A stretch of DNA of 64,000 bases from Saturnia japonica (GCA_033032175.1 CM065304.1:27906653-27970652), one strand, 5' to 3'; shown: positions 34,971-46,560, counted from the first letter of the stretch. A program made the numbers and translations. Notes: generated by a model not told the origin, from the letters alone.

Positions 34971-34997
34971 CTTAATTCCAATTTTCCGTGTATCCAT
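34971..34997 (-). CDS. candidate short first coding exon (MDTRKIGIK)
   Basis: Minus-strand ATG at 34997 reads MDTRKIGIK and meets a strong donor AAG/GTAAGA. Upstream (to the right) lies AT-rich leader and then a GC-rich patch at 35205-35335. It could be the first coding exon of the receptor gene. Against: it ends in phase 0 whereas the exon at 30246-30419 needs one preceding base, so at least one further exon would be required. Confidence 0.25.
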
Positions 34998-35204
34998 TAT
35001 TACCCGATTTATTATATAAAAAAATACTTTTAATTCCACTTCATACACATTAAAAATACAAAAAGCAATAATTAAAAACTATGAAAGAATATAACTAAAC
35101 TTTCTTCACATACACCACCATATATAAAATAAGCAAAATTCAAATACATAAAAAAAAAAAAAGTTTTCAAAACACAACTCGATACAGACACAATTCGTAT
35201 TTCA

Positions 35205-35335
35205 GAGTGTGCGACGCCTCGTGAAGGGCGGGCGGCATGCACTACTCAAGGCGGCGGGCAACTCACTGAGCAGTGAGCAGTGAGATCTGAGCAGCCCACC
35301 TCGTACTTCAATGCTGCCAGATGTCTCTCGTTCCC
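35205..35335 (-). promoter_or_regulatory. candidate GC-rich promoter/5' UTR of the receptor gene
   Basis: A GC-rich island in very AT-rich DNA (AAGGGCGGGCGGCATGCACT, AAGGCGGCGGGCAACTCACT) with two GAGCAGT repeats; on the minus strand these read CACTGCTCACTGCTCAGTGA, with an arthropod initiator-like TCAGT. Position upstream of all receptor exons suits a transcription start. No direct evidence beyond composition and location. Confidence 0.3.
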
Positions 35336-35401
35336 TCTGAAAGTAAACTAATCATGATTCCCCCAAAAGTAAAGTTTTAAAAACGAAATCCGACAACATA
35401 A

Positions 35402-36650
35402 TAGGTCGGGGAAAAAGTTTCTTTGCATTTTTATATGAAAACTCAAGACATTTAGTTACAGTATATATATATACACAGTATATTTTTACCATTTTTTCGA
35501 TGACTTTCTGCTATTTTGTAGGTAGAGACATGATCCCGTTGCTGTAGTAGAAACTTTGGGACTTTTGATCAAAAAACGCGACAAATAGTTTTGGCAGTCC
35601 TCTCTCTTGATGTTAACCTTACAGAACCTAAAGAAGACCGAAAATGGTGAAAATCTGGAAGTGCAAGGTCAGGACTATATGATGGATGCACTAACACCTC
35701 CCAGCCAAACTCTCTTAATTTTTGCTGAGTGGCTAAAGATGTGTGTAGTCTAGCATTATCGTGAAGAAAGACCACACCCTTTCCGTTGATCAATTATGGC
35801 TGCTTTCTCTCAACTGCTTCCTTTAATCTTATCAGTTGTTGGCAGTAGAGATCCGAATCGATGGTTTTGCTGGGCGGTAAAAGCTCATAATAAACAATGC
35901 CCTTTCAGTCCTACCATCTGTCATCACCCTATTTAGAGTTAGCCTATGTTTAGCCACAGACTGTGAAGCCTGGCCTACCTTATACCACGATCTTTTTCGC
36001 ACATTCTTGTCGTACGTGATCCACTTTTCATCGCCAGTTATCAATTTCCTTAAAAACGACTTGGTTACATTACGTATCAATAATAAATCGCAAATAAGTA
36101 TACGGGTTCATTAGGTATCTTTCAGTGAGCTCGTGTGGAACCCAAATATTGAGCTTTTTGGTATAGCCAGCTTTCTTCAAATGGGTTAAAACTATTTTGT
36201 AACCAATTTCCAGTTCTTGAGCTAAATCGTAACTAATGATATGCCGATTACTCCGCTATTTCAAAAATAGCGTCCATTTTATTCGTAACAGGGTGACCAG
36301 AGCGAGGTCCATCTTTAACATCAAACTTTCCTGACTGAAAACGTTTGAACTAACTTTTTGCTACTCATACTGAAACTGCGTTAGGACAACAATCACAAAT
36401 TTTTTTCGCTACTTCAGTTGCATTTTTGCCTTTTTTATAATTATATTTTGTAGTGTATCGAATTTTTAATTAGATTCACTCATTTTTACAGAAAGAAAAA
36501 CAAATGAAAATAGCAGGAAACAACTTTTTTATTTTTAATGTAACCTTTTTATTGTTACCAAAATCAGCCAGATGCAAATAGTAAATCCAAATAAATTTTA
36601 TAACAAGTTTATACCTACGTTATGCGAAAACACCTTTTCCCCGACCCAAT
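35402..36650 (-). mobile_element. mariner element (cecropia-like), minus copy
   Basis: Ends ATAGGTCGGGGAAAAAGTTT and CACCTTTTCCCCGACCCAAT are inverted repeats of the same family as 28571-29838. The right-hand boundary is uncertain by 2-3 bases because the TA there is imperfect. Inserted in repeat family D. Confidence 0.87.
35478..36485 (-). pseudogene. mariner transposase, inactivated
   Basis: Minus-strand fragments: ESN start region near 36485; FLRKLITGDEKWITYDKNVR and KRSWYKVGQASQSVAKHRLT at 36080-35930; FLHDNARLHTSLATQQKLRE, YSPDLALPDFHHF and GSVRLTSRERTAK at 35793-35570. Several frameshifts and a changed third catalytic region (APSD replaced by ALPD). Paralogue of the copy at 28747-29760 and about as decayed. 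Confidence 0.85.
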
Positions 36651-36725
36651 ATTTCAATTTTTTTAATTACAATTTTGCCAAGAATTCTTATTTATGTACG
36701 CGCGATAAAAGTTATACTTTTTAAT

Positions 36726-37640
36726 ATATTCACACTCGATGTAATATCTCATAACTTTTTCATGTCGGGCCTAAAGAATAAGATTTCTATTAATTTTAAA
36801 CATAGATATTTAATAGGTAATTAAATGAAAAATATTGCAGAAATAAGATTATTAGAGAATTTAGAGAGTAGGCACAAACAATCTCAAGATAATCAAGCCA
36901 ATATCACTAGTAAGTATAGTCAAAAAATGGTTGCCCATGCCCATGCCCAACTACCTATAGTAGCAATTTTATATAATCAATATACATTTTCATAGGATTA
37001 AAACTAGACCAACATTTATATGGTACATCAATTCATTTTAGAGTTAGAGAAATGAAATTGAATTTGTAAGTTCATTAAACATCTTTGTTTATAAATAATT
37101 ATAGTATACAATGACCACTTGACCGCCGATTTTCATTCCTTAAAAAAACTAACAATCAAGTTAGATTTTCATAACCTTTAGTGCGGCATTAGGTGAAACG
37201 TTGTTGTTGTGTGAACGTGTGTGAAGGATATTTGAATATGGTTAACACCAAATTATCTACCAAAGGAGGAATGAAATAGTGTCAAATTTAATACGGTGCT
37301 CCTGCCCATAATAGTAGAATAACTACTGTTTACCATAATAACAATTTTAATGTTTGGATAGGTACAAACGGAACAATGAAAAATGGCGTGCAAGATATTT
37401 AGATCTGAAACCGCTGGTCTTTGATCTTTGAGACCATTAAAAAAAAAATTTACAGAAAGTCTTGTGCTGCTGTAGAAGAGTTAAGAAATGATGTTTATAA
37501 TGTTGATGAAGAGATCTTGGTCTTACTATAAAAAGTAATCTTAAGTGCATTATGCATATTTCAATTATTACTAAAAAAAACGAACTCTATACTATAGTTA
37601 CATGATCAGAAAAGCATTCCATATAATCAAAAAAAGAAGT
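36726..37640. other. no gene recognised
   Basis: AT-rich stretch; short motifs near 37400-37500 might be the 5' side of the following LINE fragment but I cannot align them. Confidence 0.4.
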
Positions 37641-38080
37641 ATTTATTAAAATGTATAAAACCTACATACGCCCCTAACTGGTATATGCATTTCAAATATG
37701 GTGTCAATACTTTAAGAGAAATATAGAAATACTCGAGAAGGTTCAAAAGAGGGCAACAGAAATGGGGTTATTTCTCTTTAAAAGTAACTATACGAAGAGC
37801 ACCTTATTCAGTTAAAGTTAACTACATTGGAAGAACGAAGAAAAAGAGGTATCTAATATATATATTCTTTATTGCACAAACAAAAGTACAAATGGAGGAC
37901 TTAATTCTAAAAAGCATTCTCTACCAGTTTTCCAGTGGAGCAAGAGAAAGGTATATACAAGGTGTACATAATAATATATTTGTTAAAAAAAAATCTAACC
38001 AATATTCCAATAGCCAATATTGGTCCTTAGTACATCTAAAAAAAATTTGTAATGTAATGCCTAACTCGTATATATAAGCA
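37640..38080 (+). pseudogene. CR1/Jockey-like LINE ORF2 C-terminal fragment
   Basis: Frame at 37651 reads MYKTYIRP, stop, LVYAFQIWCQYFKRNIEILE and KVQKRATEMG, then after a shift TTLEERRKRG. This (Y/K)xxIRPxLEYA...W.P.....IE.LEKVQ(R)RAT..V block is the thumb/C-terminal linker of CR1/Rex/Jockey ORF2. A degraded tail (FSSGARERYIQGVHNNIF) runs to 38077. Stops and shifts throughout. Confidence 0.75.
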
Positions 38081-38139
38081 ACAATCTGGCATTTTGTGAT
38101 AAAAAAATATTGAAAATTAAAAACTGATTTGTAGGCATT

Positions 38140-38443
38140 ATTATTAGACATAGCATATTAATCCTTACGAACGAAAGTTCCTTCATAATTAAGACAATTT
38201 CATGAAGATAAACTTTGCCCTTTATAGCATGTTATTCGGACGCATAGCTTAGGAGATAATGGTAAATTGAAATAATTTAACACTCGGTTCGGTAGAAAAG
38301 GGTGCGATGAAAATCAATATATATATTATAATACCACAAGAAACTGTTACTAAAAATATTGTCTATAGTAAAATATTATGAGTTATCAGTCAGTGATTTC
38401 TTTTAAATTACACGCAGGTGAAACCGCGGGATACTGCTAGTTA
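38140..38443 (+). repeat. Helitron-like repeat family G, right half
   Basis: CATATTAATCCTTACGAACG, GAAGATAAACTTTGCCCTTT, TTATTCGGACGCATAGC and CAGGTGAAACCGCGGGATAC then TGCTAGT align to 16155-16907. Confidence 0.7.
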
Positions 38444-38814
38444 AATAATAATAATGAAAAATTTGCTATCTTCTTCAATATTTAATATACTTTTCCTTCC
38501 GTTTGTCAAGAAATTTACAGGTTTTTATTATTGTTTGTGGTTATTAATATACTATCAAATAAGTAGTTGGATCAAACCAACTGAAACCATGCCCAATACT
38601 ATGATATCATGGTTGATGACGATTCTTTACCACAGGGTGTGCATGATTAGATGTTACTTTCCATTTGTTAAGCCATATCGGTGAGTACTTTTTCTGTTAC
38701 CCATTACTTAATATCTACGACTGGTTAGGTGAAACACTTTCTCCTTGACGAACCAGACATTTTTATTACCGACTGTGCCCGTAGAACAAAGTAATAACTA
38801 AATTATTAAAAAGG

Positions 38815-39175
38815 AAACAAAAAACCCGACTGCAACAATCACACATTTTTTTTCTATTTTTGCTTTTTATTTGGATCCCAAACGTCGTACTTAAATATTA
38901 TACAGCCTATGTCACCCCCACAATTAAGACAAATCTAATGACACCTGGTATGCAAAAATCCATCAAGGCGTCTAGGCTACAGAGCGTGCCAAAGAAATAG
39001 ATTTTTTATTTTAGAACTGACTATACTGTTAGTCTTAGGGACCCTGAAGCCGCTGCGGCTTTTAGAGCTTCACCGAACTTGGAGCCAAAGAAATTGACAT
39101 ACATACATACAGATATACATACATACTTACGCTCGAAAAACATACGTACGTACATACTTTAAGTTATGTTTTAAA
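38815..39175 (+). repeat. repeat-like block with CATA microsatellite
   Basis: GGAAACAAAAAACCCGACTG at the left and CTTGGAGCCAAAGAAATTGA then (CATA)n at 39095-39155. The phrase is familiar from lepidopteran repeat tails; class unknown. Confidence 0.4.
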
Positions 39176-39470
39176 TCAAAACAAACACAGTAATCACTCT
39201 CACGTCTCAAACGTTTTGCCCCTATAAATTTCTTACTGCGCTTTCAAAACCCCAACATTTGAGAGAAATCCACTATTCTGGTATCTGCTTTATTTCTACC
39301 GGATATTCAATGTGGAATTATTCTAGCGTAAACAACATCCGGTTTCTCTCTTATGATTCCGCTATGATGGACTTTCTAATATTATTAAGGGTTTTATTTC
39401 TTTGTAATATTACAAAAGGTATTTTAAACAACATTTTTAATAACAATTTCATCGCACCATCTCTCCCTAA

Positions 39471-40178
39471 ATCTATACTAATATTATAAAGCTGAAGAGT
39501 TTGTTTGGTTGAACACGCTAATCTCAGGAACTACTGGTTAGAATGGAAAAAGTGTTTTAGTTTTGGATAGCCCATTTATTTATTTTTTTATAACATCACA
39601 CTACGAATAATAGGAGCGGAGCGTCAATGAAAATTGTTGCAAAAACAGGGGAAATTTATTCCTTTTGAGGGCTTCCACTGCGTGCGCTGCTTGTATGGTT
39701 AAAGTTACGCAATAATAGTGTGTGACTGAATTGTTTCTCTTAAAAAGATCTTAAAAAAGTTCGCGATAGCATAGGGCTATCTTTTAAGGTTTACTGAATA
39801 TAACCTTTTTTATTGTAATAAAATTTGTTCTAAAATACTGAATTATTTTCGAAGGTGTATTTATATACATGATATTAATCCTTATTGAAATAAATACGTT
39901 ATTTATCACAAGTATTTAATTTTGAACAAAATTGCCTACAGTATTTGACTTAAAAGCATATCTTAGGAGATATCACTTTTAAAGATATAACAATTTTATA
40001 ATAACTCTGCAGCAAATTTGTGATCAAGTATCACGAGCGCATTTTTATTAAGCAGAATAATGAGGAAGGCGGGCGATACCTTTAATACAGTGCCTACGAC
40101 CCACTCTCTCTAACCCTTTCTCTCTCTCTCTCTCACTCTTAAATTACGTAGACGAAGTTGCGCGGGTCAGCTTGTGAT
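39471..40178 (+). repeat. Lep1-like Helitron-related repeat, complete copy
   Basis: Left TCTATACTAATATTATAAAG then CTGAAGAGTTTGTTTGGTTG; right TACGTAGACGAAGTTGCGCG then GGTCAGCTTGTGA. Interior GATAGCCCATTTATTTAT, AATAGGAGCGGAGCG and AGGGCTTCCACTGCG match the reverse copy at 24762-25290. A (CT)n run lies at 40117-40135. Non-autonomous, no protein. Confidence 0.78.
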
Positions 40179-40776
40179 AAATACAGTTATAATTTTTTTT
40201 AATATCACTATATTGTAATAATGCTATTTTCATGATTATTTCAATTATAAACTTTGAATATAACTTAATACGTAGGTACTAAAACTCATTGTAGAATTTT
40301 TCATTACATATTTGCGGAAGACAGTTGTCTTATTAGACAGCTTTGTTTAGGAGTAGATTGTAAGAACTCTTGCTGATTGGAAAGAGTTCTTCTGTTGTTG
40401 CTTACAAGAGAGACTAATTATGTAAATCCATATACTTTTTGCCTTCTTAACAATTACATTAAAGATTATTTTAATTACAGCCAGTCTTTGTTTACTTTTT
40501 ACAGTATGCTGCCAGTTTATGAAGTAACGCGAAAATAGTCTTTCTGTGTGAATTGTTTCATATTTTTAATACAACTTGATTATATATTTTACATTTATTC
40601 AATCAATCTCCTGATTATTCCCTAATTAGGGTTAGACCTTCTAATACTTTTCCTCCACTTATGCCATATCTGACGATTCTGGCGTTAGCATATAGCATTA
40701 AGGATAGTTCGAGTTCAGGTAGTCTGTGGGTGGGCTCTGTTTTTTTTGCGTTATTTTATTAGCAAATTTATTACTA

Positions 40777-41130
40777 CTAGCGATCGCCCTAAGGTCTAAA
40801 TTCGACCAGCGACTTTTTGATCATAGACTATTTTCTGTTTGACATTTGCAGTATTCATTAACCTAAACAATGAGTATTATCTACATCACTTGCTGTCAGT
40901 TTTCGTTGAGTGACATGTCACCATTTCGGGGGTTTAAGTTCAATGGCACTGGACAGGTTAGGATTCGAAATATTAATTAATTTAAATAAATATATTAGTA
41001 ACAGATATTATAGATAAGTTTTAGCTTTCTGCACTCCTTCTCCATATAAACTTTAACCATGCAAAATTTCACAGTCTTCCGTGCACGCAGTACGCTTAGA
41101 AGGCACCGAAAGCTTTTGCTTCACGTATTA
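40777..41130 (-). repeat. interspersed repeat family B, copy 4 (inverted)
   Basis: Left ACTAGCGATCGCCCTAAGGT, right AAGCTTTTGCTTCACGTATT. Full-length reverse copy, ending just before the unidentified ORF at 41187. Confidence 0.85.
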
Positions 41131-41186
41131 ATAAATAAAGTAACAATAATTTTATTCAATCATTCTTCAGTGATTATAGTTAAATA

Positions 41187-41597
41187 GTGATAGCGTGTAA
41201 GGATTCCGCGCCTAGCGACGTGAGTTCGAATCCCTGCAATGAGCCTGAACGCCCGCTGAGTCTGATCCGGCTATCAGAAAGCGTTCGTGCCATATATTTG
41301 CTTGAACACTCAATACACGTCCGATCCGATAGACGGATTTTTGACGTCGGAGTCGGAAACAGCGCCGAGGTGTTTACGATTTTATTGCCGGTCCGATTGT
41401 CAGAAGGCGAGGTCTGCATACTTCTGGATAGAGACAAAATAGACGGATGTATCGTAGTGGTTCGGATAATGGGGGAAAATTACGATATTAGACGGCTTAT
41501 GGGGGCCGTAGAAAAACTTATTTGCTTATGGGACTCATGCAATGAAGAGTATTGCGATATAATTGATGCAGTTAGCGAAGTTGCAGCCAGCAGCTGA
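41187..41597 (+). CDS. unidentified 136-codon ORF
   Basis: I do not recognise this protein. The frame MIACKDSAPSDVSSNPCNEP begins in a SINE-like head (GTGAGTTCGAATCCCTGCAA, 41219-41238), so the natural start is unclear; the body from ~41249 is PLSLIRLSESVRAIYLLEHS, RRIFDVGVGNSAEVFTILLP, EGEVCILLDRDKIDGCIVVV and RRLMGAVEKLICLWDSCNEE. It is GC-richer than its flanks, and AATAAA follows at ~41721. The antisense strand is also nearly open (one stop) and reads Ser/Thr-rich, so the true coding strand may be the other one, for example a LINE ORF1 or disordered host exon. Confidence 0.35.
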   Translation: MIACKDSAPSDVSSNPCNEPERPLSLIRLSESVRAIYLLEHSIHVRSDRRIFDVGVGNSAEVFTILLPVRLSEGEVCILLDRDKIDGCIVVVRIMGENYDIRRLMGAVEKLICLWDSCNEEYCDIIDAVSEVAASS

Positions 41598-42280
41598 TCA
41601 GGTGCTATAAGTTCTTAGTTTCGGTAATTTTTTTTTAAATTAGAAATAATCTTTTTCTTGAGTAGGACGAACAAAAATGTTCACAATGTAATGTCCAAAT
41701 TTTTTAACCTGAAAATGAAAGGAATAAAAACGTTATAATCATAAAATATTGTCAGGGTGAACAATAAGTTTTGACTGGAGGGCAATGCCCCCCCTTATCC
41801 TCCCGCAGTGCTTATGTACGATAGAAAAGAAAGATATGATTTGGGAAGACGTGTGTAAACAAATATTGGAGGAAGAATGGGTTTCAATGAACATTAAAGA
41901 GAGAAAGAGTAAATAATATGCAATAAGTAACAGTACTTCTTCGTCCATCTTTTCTTTCTGCTCCGTGTGCAAGCACTAGGGATGATAACTATGGAACGAC
42001 TGAGTTCATAAGAAATCTGACGCAATAATCGAAAGTGTATCGAATAAATACGATCAGACAATCGGATATAAAATCTGACGTTTATTCTCAGCGTATAATA
42101 CGTATAAAAAATAAACATCAAAAACAAACTTCAAATCTATCCAATTTCCATAGAGTACATTTGTACCCATTTCTGACAAATGTCTTTAGATTTTGTATTG
42201 TCATATTTTTAATAACTAATTCTCACAAACAAATTAAAGTTTTCTTTGCAAATCTCTGATCTAATAAATAAAAAGCGATA

Positions 42281-42401
42281 ATGTCAGCATCTTTAGACTC
42301 GGCTCTGGACCCTATGGAAGAAATTCGTTTCCGGAAAAAAAATGGAGCGATGTGGATCGAAATACAGAAAGACACTCACTTTACTTTCGATGAACTGGAA
42401 C
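42281..42401 (+). CDS. probable first exon of a calaxin/EFCAB1-like gene
   Basis: ATG preceded by AAAAAGCGATA; reads MSASLDSALDPMEEIRFRKK, NGAMWIEIQKDTHFTFDELE plus one base, then a perfect donor C/GTAAGTA. The (K)xTHF(T/S)xxELE block matches the start of the calaxin fold (human EFCAB1 has a similar HFNKFEVN). The remaining calaxin exons are found on the same strand at 58600 and 60090. The link across 16 kb is inferred from order, strand and family, not from continuous sequence. Confidence 0.6.
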
Positions 42402-42834
42402 GTAAGTACATTTCAGTTTCCCAGGTAAATACCTTTTTATTGAAGTTTTTTTTATCTAACATCATGCAATGTTCATATCAGTGTATTTAGAAGAAAATGA
42501 ACTGCTACAGGGTAAATAAAGGTTGAAAGATATGACAGGTCTCGGAGAACCATATGTGATCCGAGAATGCCCCTCCCTACAACTCAATGGTAAAGTGTAT
42601 AAGATCTATCATGATCTATGGGTTTGACTTCTGAGCTGCACTTCTGTAGGGAAGAGGTATTTCACCAGCCCTTTCTCGGCCACCATTCCGTTAAGGATCT
42701 ACTCCACCTGCCTTCACCACATTTGGCCAAGACCTGACAAATAGCCAATGAATTTGAGATAGGGAATTATTAATTCAGAGAAAGGAATTTGATACGCCAC
42801 AGAGAAGTTATATCTAGAAGAAAGTTAATAATTA

Positions 42835-42975
42835 TGAAGATGGATAGATATATGAGACCGAAAAAGGTATGGATGGGTGTGAGGAATAATATATATATAA
42901 ATGGTGTGAGTACTGAACTAGAAAGAGTAAGAGAAAAAAGTGCCGACGCTACTTAGTGTGTCAAGAACAAAAAGT
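42835..42975 (+). pseudogene. LINE ORF2 C-terminal fragment (RPKKVWM type)
   Basis: Reads MDRYMRPKKVWMGVRNNIYI and NGVSTELERVREKSADAT, the same conserved ORF2 tail (GRPKKxWM..V..DM...GVS.E...DR..W) as the minus copy at 58990-59330. Decayed. Lies in the proposed calaxin first intron. Confidence 0.7.
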
Positions 42976-42999
42976 ACCACTTCTTTCTATCATTATAAA

Positions 43000-44800
43000 A
43001 TAATTTCTCGCCCTTTATATTCAGTAATCGATTCTTGCGCCAGCGCCGATTCCGAGTGCTTTTTCATTTCTCTAAAGTTCTATGTTTATGTTTAACTCGA
43101 CACACTTCCGTGTTAAACATTACTTTATATATTTTTTCTGGCTCTTATTATTATATTTTACCCTCGTCAAAATTAAATATGCATACAACATACTACGTTA
43201 TCTTAATTATATTATTCCAGACAAGTTATTCTATGTATTACTACCACTTTTAAAATTTCTAGAAGATTATATTTCTTATGACATTTACATAGAACCGATG
43301 ATTTTTTTTTATTACGATTTCATCCCTTCAACTGTCGTAGAACATTTTGAAAAAAGTTGCTTTGGTGGCAAGGGAATCCGCGGGGTTGGGGGGAAATCGC
43401 GAAATTTGCGCGCATTAAGTAATTCAATGATTTATCAGTTATTTTGTATAGTACTTATATATAAAACTGATATCGATGTGTTCTTTATGAAATATACTAA
43501 CTGATTATTGAATAATTTAAACAATTTGGTCTTTCATTATTTTGTAGATATAAGCTAAAAATAAGATAAGAGAATATTTGCTAGGCTTACATAAAAAAAC
43601 TCAAATAATTTAAAATCAAACTTTATATTTTACGAATCAAACTTTATATTTTAGATTTATATTAATTTTACTAACAGAATTACAAAAAAAAAAAACAATG
43701 GTATGCTGTCTTACAAGAACATTTTACAAATCGACTCCAAACATTCATGATATTACGATCGTACATTTTTTAAAAGGTCATTGACCCCATGCACGGTAAC
43801 AAATGTTCGTTTTAAACTCGTAACTTCTTTGTCTTAAAGATTGTAACAAATTTAAACTCTTATTACATTAATACTATGTTTTATTATAGATGTTAATTAT
43901 ATTCCTACTGTAAATAAAGCTACTTTATTACAAAGAAAACATCTCTACATGACGTCATGACAGGGACAGTCGAGTTGATGTACAAATTTGTTGAAAGTTG
44001 AAATTAAAACCTAACTAATATACCTAAATTGTCTTTAATATTGAAGATTACTTATCAATTGATGATTTTAATCCAAGAAACAGACAGTGTAGACGGTCCA
44101 CAAAGAATAAAGACACGTCGACACCGTCCTACAAAGTACAAACACACTGGTTGGTTCTATAATGCGACACATTGAAAACAATCAGTGTGATAGGTTCAAT
44201 TCCGATGCAAAACCAGTCACTCTATAATGATTGCAATCTAGTTAAGCTTGAGTGCTCTATCTATCACTTTACAAAACATACACAAACATAAACTTTAAAC
44301 TGTACATAGTTATAATGTTTTTGAGTCCATGCAATGTTCACCTTATAGAAACAGCATAAGATTTATCATACTCATTCGTTTCCAGAAATAATGGTAATAT
44401 TTTTTAAAATACAAAAACGGGACGAAAAACCCGCGGCTTTCGACTTAATATCAAGGTACGTTATAATAATAACTGTACATATTTATTTTCAAACAATCAT
44501 TATTGTACACATCTATCACCACACGATATTCATATTAAGATAGGCAGAAAATATGAAATAAGACTGAAGCGAAGAGTTCTCATTAGTTGTATGTTCGTAT
44601 ACCAATCGACGTAGATTCTGCCTGAGAATCAGGTGAAGGAAACATCGTGATGTGAAACCATAGGAAGGTGGTAGGGTACTTTTTAGTTGCCTCCTGGCTA
44701 GCTACTACTCTCACTGAACATCCATAATAAAGAATATACATTCGAATTGAGAACACTTCTCCTTTTTTGAAGTCGGTTGAAGTTTGAAGTCAGTTCAGTT
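43000..44800. other. no gene recognised (probable calaxin intron)
   Basis: AT-rich DNA. The 140-codon frame at 43082-43504 is Tyr/Phe/Leu-rich low-complexity translation of AT-rich sequence with a short GC patch and no domain. A SINE-like tail (GTGAAGGAAACATCGTGATG) is present near 44630. Confidence 0.45.
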
Positions 44801-44803
44801 CAG

Positions 44804-44881
44804 ATCCTAAGAAGGCACAAATGAATGTCAACATAGGTACTACCACCTGTACAGAAAACATCTCAGTAATCGAGAGAGCTG
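44804..44881 (+). CDS. candidate second exon of the calaxin-like gene
   Basis: Acceptor GTTCAGTTCAG, then two bases and PKKAQMNVNIGTTTCTENIS, VIERA plus one base, and donor G/GTAAGA. The entry phase fits exon 42281-42401, and the length between the FDELE block and the FRDVLH block of exon 58600 agrees with known calaxins, where a (M/L)(D/E)R(A/N) motif precedes FR(N/D)(I/V)LH. However it leaves one base whereas the next exon needs two, so either a further exon, a one-base lesion, or a false exon. Confidence 0.35.
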
Positions 44882-45356
44882 GTAAGAAACTCAACTGGGA
44901 TTATCAATATTTTTTAAACTATATAATTATTGTTTACTATATACATACTATTATTATATAGTAAAAATACTATACTATATATAATACCAATTATGTACAT
45001 ATACCAAACAATTACTGTTGAATATTTGGTAAATTATAATTTAAAGTGGATGTAAAAGTTTTTGATTAAATTCAGTATACTTAACTTTCGTTTCAAAATT
45101 TATCCATCATGTTTCAACGTTAATATTGTATTCATGTATGCGCTTTAATAGATTTCTGTTTAAAAGCCCTTGAACATTATAGAGAGCAGTGAGTTAAAAT
45201 ATACAACTACTAGATACGACACCGTGCCTTTCTACTTGTAACATGCCTTATGGTTATGCTACTCTATACGCTCTAAGTGAAATGTAGAAGACATAGCATC
45301 TTGCATCGAATCTACCATCTTTGAGAAATGAAATACTCATTCAATCTATGTATGAA

Positions 45357-45705
45357 TACGTGAAGCAAAAGTTTTCTGTACCCCTTTTCAAGCGTATTGC
45401 ATGCACGGAAGACTGTGAGATTTGGTATGGTTAAAGTTTATATGGGGAAGGAGTGCAGAAAGCTAAAATTTATTAATATATCTGTTACTAATATATTAAA
45501 TTAAATTAATTAATACTGCGAATCCTAAACAGACCAGTGCCATTGAACTTAGACTCCCCAAAATATTGACATTGTCACTCAACTAAAAGTGACAGCAAAT
45601 GATTTAGATAATACTCATTGTTTATGGATACTGTAAATGTCAAACAGAAAATACTCTATGATTAAAAAGTCGCTGGTCGAATTTCGACCATAGGGCGATC
45701 GCTAG
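45357..45705 (+). repeat. interspersed repeat family B, copy 5
   Basis: Full-length plus copy: ATACGTGAAGCAAAAGTTTT at the left, CATAGGGCGATCGCTAGTAT at the right. Probably the best-preserved copy in the window. Confidence 0.87.
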
Positions 45706-45903
45706 TATATATAAGTCTAGATACCGTAACTATATAAGTTCTATATTATATTTTTCACATAATGACAGATATTAGTATTGTAGTAATTTTGAACAACTGT
45801 TAGTGGAAAATCTAATGCAATTGTTATAATTGCATACTGCTTTGTTATAAAACATTGACAAGGACTGATGTCTTCACATTTATGTAGTAAATATATCTAT
45901 CAC

Positions 45904-46560
45904 TAGCTGTGCCTTACGAATACACCCGTGTTAATTTCATACAACAAACACCGCAACGCCAATCGCACCTGTGTAGTCTATCATAATTATTGTTATTTTC
46001 GCATGTACAAATTATTAGAATTTTTCATATCTCCTAAACTATGTGTCAAAATATCATGCTATAATGAGCAAAACTTAACTTTATAAAATTTTCTTCATGA
46101 TGAAGTAACTTATATTCGTAAGAATTAATATGTCATGCCTAAAAATAATGTTGTTAAATAACTTTTTACTTTTTAACAATTGTTATCTAAATAACTAAAT
46201 AGTTTATTGAGGCTTATGTATAGGGGATAGACATAATATGCTATCGCGAAATTTATATATATATATATATTTCTTAAGGATCAGTATTTTTGTAGAAAAT
46301 TGTATTTACGTAACCATTACGACAGCGCACGTGGATAGAGTAGCTCGGAAGGGCTTCCACCTCTGACTTAACACAAACAAATATTTAAGTATTGCTGAGA
46401 GTTATAGCGTAATGTTAGATAGCCTATACTGTTTATCGTGAGTTTGGATATCATATACAAAAATAATTTCTGGAATTCGACTGGCAGTTCCAGAGATTAG
46501 CGTGTTAAAACAAACAAACAATAAAACTCTTCCGCTTTATTATACATATTAATATAGATA
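45904..46560 (-). repeat. Helitron-like repeat family G, minus copy
   Basis: Left CTAGCTGTGCCTTACGAATA; interior ATGATGAAGTAACTTATATT and CGTAAGAATTAATATG; right CCAGAGATTAGCGTGTTAAA, ACAAACAAACAAT and CTTTATTATACATATTAATA. A (TA)n run lies at 46255-46270. Confidence 0.7.

Larger units (their letters stand above)
35340..36725 (+). repeat. repeat family D, copy split by a mariner
   Basis: Left half 35340-35401 (ATGATTCCCCCAAAAGTAAA, GTTTTAAAAACGAAATCCGA) and right half ~36651-36725 (ACAATTTTGCCAAGAATTCT, GTACGCGCGATAAAAGTTAT) match the continuous copy at 32960-33085. The mariner at 35402-36650 sits at the AACATA/ATA site. Confidence 0.75.

Noticed and set aside
39095..39155. CRISPR-like array of CATA repeats
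   Set aside because: A simple tetranucleotide microsatellite without spacers in a eukaryotic genome.
43082..43504. 140-codon plus-strand protein
   Set aside because: Tyr/Phe/Leu-rich translation of AT-rich DNA, no domain, two overlapping frames equally open; probably chance.
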